Positions 58,159 through 64,000 of a stretch of DNA of 64,000 bases are shown here, piece after piece. The first letter of the stretch is position 1; each line of letters begins with the position of its first letter. The notes beneath the pieces are model-generated. The model ran no database searches. It worked only from the letters and a program-made list of their open reading frames with translations, and was not told the origin of the DNA. The DNA comes from Endozoicomonas montiporae CL-33 (lineage in GTDB: Bacteria; Pseudomonadota; Gammaproteobacteria; Pseudomonadales; Endozoicomonadaceae), in the NCBI RefSeq assembly GCF_001583435.1, contig NZ_CP013251.1, positions 2,927,215-2,991,214 on the forward strand, read 5' to 3'. The position numbers and the translations under genes were made by a program.

Positions 58159-59475
58159 TTATGCAGTGTCATCATTTGATAAACGAATCACACAATTTTC
58201 CCTGCGTGCTTTCTCTGCCGCAAAAACCATCTGATGACTTTCCAGTGTTTCATCCGGTCCACTCAGAATGAGATCAGGATTATTACTGGCAACCGCTGAA
58301 ACAAATGCTTTCACCAATTCGTTATCCCCTCCTGCATGGCCACCTGCTGCAGAGCTGTCTGAAAAAGCATGAGTGTCATAAACCGTTTCCGTGCGTGAAA
58401 GAAAATCGTAACAGCGCAATACTTTTCCATCGCCTTCTATTCTTCCATGACTACCAAATACGCTGGTTTTACGATCACTGAGCGGGGTAAAAGCAGTCAT
58501 CGTAAAAGAAGCGGTCATACCGCCTTCAAATTCCATATTAACCACCTGATGATCAACCACATCATTATCGCAGGCATAGACACATCGACCATAAGGACCG
58601 GTTCGCAGGGCTTCAACAATAGTCTCGTAGGAAGGGTCGGGAGTCAGCACATCCCATGGCCACTGCTTCACAAAAGCTTCATCTTCTGCAAAGAACTGTT
58701 CAGTCGTATTGTCTTCATCACGGGGCTTATAAACGTTAACAAGATAAATATTTTGGGCTGAGTAAGGACAGGACTCAGACAATTGACAATCAAGGCACCG
58801 GTCGCTGCTACCAGCGGGTTTCTGTTCCGGACGAAAATGACTCAATCGGCCAAAGGAAGAAACCTGCCGACAGGGCTTTCCAGCCAGATATCTTAACCAG
58901 TCAAGATCATGGCAGGCTTTGGACATTAACATCGGACTGCTGTTCGCTTCATTTCCCCAGCTTCCTCTGACAAAAGCATGAGCCTGATGCCAGTAACCCA
59001 CTGGCTCAAGATGCTGGATAGAGTAAACTTCTCCGATAACACCGTCATCCAGCAATGCCTTTAACTGCATGGTGTATTGAGTGTAACGAAGCACATGGCA
59101 AACACTCAGCAATACGTTATTCTTTTTTACGGCCTCGACGATCGCCTGACATTCCTCAAAGTCCGGCGACATGGGCTTTTCCAGAAGCAGGTGATAACCT
59201 TTATTCGCCAACGCCACAGCAGGCGCCTTATGCATATCATCCTGCGTACAGATGACTGCGCTGTCAGCCAGCTTTTTATGCTTCAATAGCGACTGCCAAT
59301 CAGGAAACACCATTTCATTTTCTATTCCATGCTGCCTGACAAACTGTTCCCTCTGCCCTGTCCTTGGTTCAGCTATCGCCACTATTTTCAGCTGTTCCGG
59401 GTAATTCAACGCGTAATTGGCATACGCCTTGCCGCGACTGCCTGCTCCAACAATGACCATGGTGACGGGTTTCAT
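58159..59475 (-). CDS. Gfo/Idh/MocA-family oxidoreductase
   Basis: The 438-residue protein starts MKPVTMVIVGAGSRGKAYANY, a Rossmann fingerprint, then H-L-L-L-E-K-P-M-S with the family's E-K-P motif (about 95-103). The second domain binds substrate (S-K-A-C-H-D-L-D-W-L at about 185, with the H-D of sugar oxidoreductases). An insertion with four cysteines (R-C-L-D-C-Q-L-S-E-S-C-P-Y, about 226-238) recalls a metal site seen in some family members. It probably acts on a sugar or inositol. It is flanked by convergent and independent genes, so there is no pathway hint. Confidence 0.88.
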   Translation of the reverse strand: MKPVTMVIVGAGSRGKAYANYALNYPEQLKIVAIAEPRTGQREQFVRQHGIENEMVFPDWQSLLKHKKLADSAVICTQDDMHKAPAVALANKGYHLLLEKPMSPDFEECQAIVEAVKKNNVLLSVCHVLRYTQYTMQLKALLDDGVIGEVYSIQHLEPVGYWHQAHAFVRGSWGNEANSSPMLMSKACHDLDWLRYLAGKPCRQVSSFGRLSHFRPEQKPAGSSDRCLDCQLSESCPYSAQNIYLVNVYKPRDEDNTTEQFFAEDEAFVKQWPWDVLTPDPSYETIVEALRTGPYGRCVYACDNDVVDHQVVNMEFEGGMTASFTMTAFTPLSDRKTSVFGSHGRIEGDGKVLRCYDFLSRTETVYDTHAFSDSSAAGGHAGGDNELVKAFVSAVASNNPDLILSGPDETLESHQMVFAAEKARRENCVIRLSNDDTA

Positions 59476-59640
59476 TTGAACACTCCATCCTTGTTATTCA
59501 TCAATACTGTCGGCTTCGCAAGCCATCAGCATAAACAAGAGCAATCCACGAACGAATCTCTGGTCAACAAAAAAACGCCATGCTGATTACAGTCATGGCG
59601 CCGAATAAAACAATCAAAATTAATTTTACTAATTACGCAA

Positions 59641-59922
59641 TCATTTGAATGAAATTTTATCTTTATTTTTTTCCAGCAACGAAGAGCCTACATATTTCAC
59701 TTCATCAAGACACTCCATTGTCTTGTAAGGACCATGAGTTTCCCTATGATTTACGATTTCCATCGCAATTTTAGGGCCCACTCCGGACAGAGACTCATTA
59801 AGCTGCTCGGCTGTAGCCTGATTAACATTCACTTTATTATGGGAAGTTGATGGTTCGGCAAAAGCCGGGATAGAAAAGGTAAAAATCAGAGAGGTAGCAA
59901 TTGCAGTGATGGTCTTCTTCAT
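59641..59922 (-). CDS. ComEA-type helix-hairpin-helix protein
   Basis: The ATG at 59922 gives a signal peptide (MKKTITAIATSLIFTFSIPAF, cleaved after AFA) and a mature protein of about 70 residues carrying one HhH unit: V-N-V-N-Q-A-T-A-E-Q-L-N-E-S-L-S-G-V-G-P-K-I-A. Family members bind DNA non-specifically in the periplasm and help DNA uptake. It is the last gene of the rpsA to lapB direction, 94 bases after lapB, and may have its own promoter. Confidence 0.9.
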   Translation of the reverse strand: MKKTITAIATSLIFTFSIPAFAEPSTSHNKVNVNQATAEQLNESLSGVGPKIAMEIVNHRETHGPYKTMECLDEVKYVGSSLLEKNKDKISFK

Positions 59923-60015
59923 AGCTTTTACTCCGTTATCAGCCAGAAAATAAACGAACTCTTTGATCAAGTTCTTATTTAAGGTTTAGATTAATTTGCG
60001 GAACGATGCAAAATT

Positions 60016-61194
60016 TCACTCCCCCTCAATCCCCTGAACGGGTGCAATTGCTCCCCACGAATGACAACCAGGACACATCCAATGCATTTCTTTACCAGAA
60101 AAACCACAGGAACTGCACTGATATACCGGCTTTAACTCAAGCATTTTATCGGTCATCTCTTTCAGCAGACGAATACTTTCCAGACTCCCGACTGCAGGAT
60201 TTCTAAGTTGCAGATTCATCAGGGCATTCAACCCTTTCAGAGAAGGATGCTTTCTTAACTGATCCGTCAGAAACTTCAGTGCCTGCTCATCACCACGATC
60301 ACTGGCCAGAACCCGGGTCATCGCAAGAATAACAGCTGCCCCCGGTCTTTCATTGAGACAACGTCCAAGATAGGCTGTAAAACCGCGTACATTACCTAAG
60401 CGATTATAAGCCTGCTCAAGCAAATCAAGCGTTAACGGAACGTATCGACTTTTCTGCAAAGCCACTTTTTCCAGCGCCTTGATGCAATCGCGATAACGGG
60501 CGTCGTCAAACTCCATTCTTGCCAGCAACAATGAAGCCCTGACACAGTTCCTGTCCCGTGTGAAAGCCTGCCTGATCGCTTTTCGGGCAGAGACACGATC
60601 ATTACGATCAATACAAATCTGTGCACCTTCGCAGTAGAAGTGCGCCAGATCCACTGCGTACTGGTCTCCACCGGATTTTCGTAGTTCTTCCCCGATAGCA
60701 ACAGCTTTCGACCACTCCCGCTCCTGCTCGTAAATTTTCAGCAGTTGCTGCAGGGCCTCAGAACGATACTCATGGTGGTTTCTGACCATCTCCGACAACA
60801 TAGCTTCAGCCCGGTCCAGCAAACCGGCCTGCATAAAATCTTTTGCCAGCTCCAGCTGCACCCGAAGCGACTGTGAAGCCGTAAGACTGGGTCTGGCGAG
60901 AAGATCCTGATGCACGCGTATAGATTTCTCAACCTCACCACGCCGGGCAAACAAACTGCCTAACGCCAGATAAGTATCGACGGTATCGTTATTCAGATCC
61001 AGAGCCTTGATGAATGTCTCAATGGCCTCATCGGTCTGCTCATTTAACAGGTAGTTAAGGCCAACGAAATACTCTTTAGACAGAGGTTGACCTGAGGATC
61101 GGGATTCGTTTTTTTTCCGAAGGTCTCGTCGCCCCAACAGATAACCTGCCAGCATGGCCACTACAATCAGAGCCAGCAGTGCAACATCAGGCAT
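60016..61194 (-). CDS. lapB: Lipopolysaccharide assembly protein B
   Basis: The 392-residue protein starts with a single membrane helix (A-L-L-A-L-I-V-V-A-M-L-A-G-Y-L-L-G), then about nine TPR units (e.g. A-I-E-T-F-I-K-A-L-D-L-N), and ends with a rubredoxin-like C-S-S-C-G-F...C-P-G-C-H zinc/iron knuckle. LapB links LPS synthesis to FtsH control of LpxC. Its ATG overlaps the lapA stop (TAATG). Confidence 0.95.
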   Translation of the reverse strand: MPDVALLALIVVAMLAGYLLGRRDLRKKNESRSSGQPLSKEYFVGLNYLLNEQTDEAIETFIKALDLNNDTVDTYLALGSLFARRGEVEKSIRVHQDLLARPSLTASQSLRVQLELAKDFMQAGLLDRAEAMLSEMVRNHHEYRSEALQQLLKIYEQEREWSKAVAIGEELRKSGGDQYAVDLAHFYCEGAQICIDRNDRVSARKAIRQAFTRDRNCVRASLLLARMEFDDARYRDCIKALEKVALQKSRYVPLTLDLLEQAYNRLGNVRGFTAYLGRCLNERPGAAVILAMTRVLASDRGDEQALKFLTDQLRKHPSLKGLNALMNLQLRNPAVGSLESIRLLKEMTDKMLELKPVYQCSSCGFSGKEMHWMCPGCHSWGAIAPVQGIEGE

Positions 61195-61514
61195 TAACTC
61201 AGTCCCTTTAGGGCGTTTGCTCTCAACTTCTGCAGCTCTGCATCCCGACGAGCCAGTTTGCGCTGAAAACTGGCATTAGCCAGCCGCAGCTTACCAATCG
61301 CTACGAAAGACGCCAGCAAGCCACACATGCCACCGACGATGAAGGCAAAAATAACGGCTGTCGAGGCTTTAAGTTCAGGCAATTGCATACCAGCCAATTG
61401 AAATCCAACCAGCTGCGGATTGCTGATCACAAAGTTGACCAGAACGACCAACAAAAAAACCAGCAGAATTAAAACCAGTAGACGCTTCAGCCAAGCTCCC
61501 AGCACTGAAACCAT
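61194..61514 (-). CDS. lapA: Lipopolysaccharide assembly protein A
   Basis: The 106-residue protein has two hydrophobic helices (about 9-30 and 48-70) and a C-terminal coiled coil (L-A-R-R-D-A-E-L-Q-K-L), the DUF1049 layout. It works with LapB at the inner membrane. The gene lies between ihfB and lapB, the conserved order. Confidence 0.92.
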   Translation of the reverse strand: MVSVLGAWLKRLLVLILLVFLLVVLVNFVISNPQLVGFQLAGMQLPELKASTAVIFAFIVGGMCGLLASFVAIGKLRLANASFQRKLARRDAELQKLRANALKGLS

Positions 61515-61591
61515 AGTAACAACAAACTCCAGATTAATTGACCGGCTCCGAGGCCAGCCAGTTTACTCTTGTCATGCCGGTGAAAAAACGG

Positions 61592-61882
61592 TTAGACGGA
61601 ATTATTCACCCTGTCACGCATCTCCTTGCCAGGCTTAAAATGCGGGACGTATTTTCCAGCCAGAGAAACAGACTCCCCGGTTTTCGGGTTTCTGCCGATT
61701 CTCGGCGCCCGGTAGTGAAGTGAAAAACTGCCAAAACCGCGAATTTCAACGCGTTCTCCATTGGCCAGTGATTGTGACATTTGTTCTATTATTGCTTTGA
61801 TAGCCAGCTCAACATCTTTTACAGACAGCTGTTGTTGCTGCTCTGCAAGCCGCTCAATCAATTCAGACCGGGTCATTGCCAT
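61592..61882 (-). CDS. ihfB: Integration host factor, beta subunit
   Basis: The 96-residue protein has the HU/IHF fold: [10 protein letters not shown] (1-12), [15 protein letters not shown] (about 41-55), R-x-x-R-x-x-x-x-P-K-T-G (about 57-68) with the Pro that kinks DNA, and [10 protein letters not shown]. It binds and bends DNA with IhfA. It lies after rpsA and before lapA, as in other gammaproteobacteria. Confidence 0.96.
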   Translation of the reverse strand: MAMTRSELIERLAEQQQQLSVKDVELAIKAIIEQMSQSLANGERVEIRGFGSFSLHYRAPRIGRNPKTGESVSLAGKYVPHFKPGKEMRDRVNNSV

Positions 61883-61911
61883 GGTTCCTTTCCCCTGCCA
61901 CTCCCTGATGG

Positions 61912-61985
61912 AAAGTACTCACCAAACGAAATCCTGCTACCTGACTGATCGGACAGAAATTCCAATTTCATTTGGTAGGTGCTTA
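61912..61985. repeat. Short inverted-repeat element upstream of ihfB
   Basis: AAGTACTCACCAAACGAAAT and the complement of ATTTCATTTGGTAGGTGCTT agree at 16 of 20 positions and resemble the ends of the element at 55506-55672. The 74-bp unit lies just ahead of ihfB, in its probable promoter. The rest of the 61883-62261 gap shows only the rpsA terminator. Confidence 0.6.
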
Positions 61986-62191
61986 TTAAATTCCAAAGCC
62001 CGTCAACCATTGAAACGCGTAAATACCAACCTATCTCAGTTCTGTTGTGATTTACCCGCGATCGACTTAGGGCATGAAGCCAGTACAGACGATTCCTACC
62101 CTAGCTAACCCAAATCAAGAAATCAAGCAAGCTATTGATAAGCCTGCCGAAAATAGTCTCCCAGCGGCATGGCTTCGCATTTTCATCAGAC

Positions 62192-62229
62192 GAAAAAAAA
62201 CCGCAGGTTTACCCTGCGGTTTTTTTTCA
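62192..62229 (-). terminator. Terminator of rpsA
   Basis: ACCGCAGG-GTAAA-CCTGCGGT type stem (CCGCAGG/CCTGCGG) with a run of eight Ts on the minus strand and a T-run on the plus strand, 33 bases after the rpsA stop. Confidence 0.9.
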
Positions 62230-62261
62230 AGCTTTATGGCTTAACAGTCAGATTCTGGATC

Positions 62262-63938
62262 TTACTTGTTTTCCATCTGGGCTTTGATCAGGTCACCGAT
62301 AGTGGTAGGACCGGCAGCTTCAGGAGCAGTGTTACGCAGTTCCTTGATAGCCGCTTTATCGTCAGCTTCGTCCTTCGCTTTGATGGACAGGCTGATGTTA
62401 CGGTTCTTACGATCGATGCTGATGATGCGAGCTTCTACTTCTTCGCCTTCCTTCAGGACGTTAGTCGCGTCTTCAACGCGGTCACGGCTGATTTCGGAAG
62501 CTTTCAGAGTAGCCAGAACGTCTTCTGCCAGCTCAACGGTAGCAGCCTTAGCGGTTACTTCCTTGATAACACCCTTAACGATAGAGCCCTTCTCGTTCAG
62601 ACCAGCGAAGGCGTTGAACGGATCTTCAGACAGCTGCTTGATACCCAGGGAGATACGCTCACGCTCAGCGTCGATAGCCAGGATAACCGCTTCAACTTCG
62701 TCGCCCTTACGGTACTGACGAACAGCTTCTTCACCCGCTTCGTTCCAGGAGATGTCAGACAGGTGAACCAGACCGTCGATACCACCGTCCAGACCGATGA
62801 AGATACCGAAGTCAGTGATAGACTTGATCTTACCAGCCAGCTTGTCGCCCTTGTTGAAGGAACCGGAGAAGTCTTCCCATGGGTTGGTCTTGCACTGCTT
62901 GATACCCAGAGAGATACGACGACGCTCTTCGTCGATGTCCAGAACCTGAACTTCAACTTCGTCACCCAGAGCAACAACCTTGGATGGGTGGATGTTCTTG
63001 TTGGTCCAGTCCATTTCGGAAACGTGTACCAGACCTTCAACACCTTCTTCCAGCTCAACGAAGCAGCCGTAGTCAGTCAGGTTGGTTACGCGACCGGAAG
63101 CACGGGTGCCTTCCGGGAAGCGGTTAGTGATAGCTACCCATGGATCTTCACCCAGCTGCTTCAGACCCAGAGATACGCGGTTGCGCTCACGGTCGAACTT
63201 CAGAACCTTAACGTTGATCTCGTCACCAACATTAACGATTTCGCTAGGATGCTTGATGCGCTTCCAGGCCATGTCAGTGATGTGCAGCAGGCCGTCAACA
63301 CCACCCAGATCTACGAACGCGCCGTAGTCGGTCAGGTTCTTAACGATACCCTTAACTTCCAGACCTTCCTGCAGAGTGCCCAGCAGCTCTTCACGCTCAG
63401 CGCTGTTTTCAGCTTCCAGTACGGAACGACGGGAAACAACAACGTTGTTGCGCTTCTGGTCCAGCTTGATTACCTTGAATTCCAGCTCTTTGCCTTCCAG
63501 GTGAGCAGTGTCACGTACTGGACGAACGTCAACCAGAGAACCAGGCAGGAACGCACGGATAGTGTTAACGTCAACAGTGAAGCCGCCTTTGACTTTACCG
63601 GAGATAACACCTTTAACAATTTCTTCAGCTTCGAAGGCTTTTTCCAGCTCGCCCCAAGCTTCCATACGCTTGGCTTTTTCACGAGACAGACGAGTTTCAC
63701 CGAAACCATCTTCAACAGCGTCCAGAGCAACCTGAACTTCATCGCCAACAGCGATGGTCAGTTCGCCCTGTTCGTTCAGGAACTGAGCTTTAGGGATAAC
63801 GCCTTCAGACTTCAGACCAGCGTGTACAGTCACCCAGTCGTTGTCGATATCGATTACCTGGCCGCTAACAATAGCGCCCGGCTTCATTTCGATTTCTTGC
63901 AGGCTTTCTTCAAACAGATCAGCAAAGCTTTCGCTCAT
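62262..63938 (-). CDS. rpsA: 30S ribosomal protein S1
   Basis: From the ATG at 63938 (AGGAA 6 bases upstream) the 558-residue protein starts [21 protein letters not shown] and holds six S1 OB-fold repeats, e.g. [15 protein letters not shown] and [23 protein letters not shown]. coli S1 has 557 residues. It binds mRNA and aids initiation on structured leaders. It is the first gene of rpsA-ihfB-lapA-lapB; the five residues read before MSES (MIGMT) lack a ribosome site. Confidence 0.97.
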   Translation of the reverse strand: MSESFADLFEESLQEIEMKPGAIVSGQVIDIDNDWVTVHAGLKSEGVIPKAQFLNEQGELTIAVGDEVQVALDAVEDGFGETRLSREKAKRMEAWGELEKAFEAEEIVKGVISGKVKGGFTVDVNTIRAFLPGSLVDVRPVRDTAHLEGKELEFKVIKLDQKRNNVVVSRRSVLEAENSAEREELLGTLQEGLEVKGIVKNLTDYGAFVDLGGVDGLLHITDMAWKRIKHPSEIVNVGDEINVKVLKFDRERNRVSLGLKQLGEDPWVAITNRFPEGTRASGRVTNLTDYGCFVELEEGVEGLVHVSEMDWTNKNIHPSKVVALGDEVEVQVLDIDEERRRISLGIKQCKTNPWEDFSGSFNKGDKLAGKIKSITDFGIFIGLDGGIDGLVHLSDISWNEAGEEAVRQYRKGDEVEAVILAIDAERERISLGIKQLSEDPFNAFAGLNEKGSIVKGVIKEVTAKAATVELAEDVLATLKASEISRDRVEDATNVLKEGEEVEARIISIDRKNRNISLSIKAKDEADDKAAIKELRNTAPEAAGPTTIGDLIKAQMENK

Positions 63939-64000
63939 GGTCATTCCTATCAATTCGACAGTGTAGTCAGAGCACCCCCGGGGCGGGATGTTGTTCTACC

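Overview
The window looks like chromosomal DNA of a marine, host-associated gammaproteobacterium of the Oceanospirillales type. An Endozoicomonas-like genome is my best guess. It rests on conserved gammaproteobacterial gene blocks (rpsA-ihfB-lapA-lapB; ftsK-lolA-rarA; nfuA; metH), a heavy insertion-sequence load, and several large secreted or low-complexity proteins I cannot name. No rRNA, CRISPR array, prophage or plasmid replication gene is visible. One intact tRNA gene is present: tRNA-Pro(GGG).

Layout. 1-4.3 kb: DUF599 membrane protein (cut by the window edge), a small membrane protein, a YafJ-type glutamine amidotransferase and a large secreted protein of unknown function. 4.3-8.8 kb: a glutarate/L-2-hydroxyglutarate module (TetR regulator, glaH, lhgO) followed by nfuA, with a second, divergent TetR gene. 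8.8-15.3 kb: a probable catabolic cluster for a lipophilic, possibly steroid-like substrate (DUF1329 protein, Rieske oxygenase and P450 on the minus strand; short-chain dehydrogenase and acetoacetate-decarboxylase-like protein divergently). An IS1-family element has rewritten the end of the DUF1329 gene. 15.5-28.1 kb: a pyruvate-kinase-like protein, a Bcr/CflA transporter, a secreted protein, metH with a self-complementary leader, a MATE transporter, a DUF4892 protein and a long disordered protein.

28.4-42.3 kb is a 13.9-kb integrated island. It starts at the intact tRNA-Pro(GGG) gene and ends at an exact 46-bp copy of that gene's 3' end. Its tyrosine integrase is a wreck: only the C-terminal tail survives, split by an ISNCY-type element (itself carrying a nested ISKra4-type element), and the N-terminal part was lost at an IS1 copy. 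The cargo is two gene sets I cannot match to a named system. One is an operon of NYN/LOTUS ribonuclease-like protein, RecB-like nuclease/SF1 helicase and PPP-type phosphatase. The other is a compact operon of small protein, coiled-coil protein, HIT hydrolase and M15-like peptidase. This is the best candidate here for an undescribed, possibly defensive, system.

42.3-48.2 kb is a transposon graveyard. It holds a second ISNCY copy inserted in the loop of the tRNA's original terminator, an IS1 remnant, a group II intron whose reverse transcriptase has an in-frame amber codon, and an IS3-family element with a -1 frameshift signal.

48.2-64 kb returns to core genome: an unknown protein; a fluoride riboswitch ahead of a cation/proton antiporter; rarA, lolA, ftsK; a miniature inverted-repeat element; a lipoprotein of the ADP-ribosylglycohydrolase family; yecH; an RNA-binding protein with a long leader; a Gfo/Idh/MocA oxidoreductase; a ComEA-like protein; and lapB, lapA, ihfB, rpsA. 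All calls are from reading the sequence; no database search was run.
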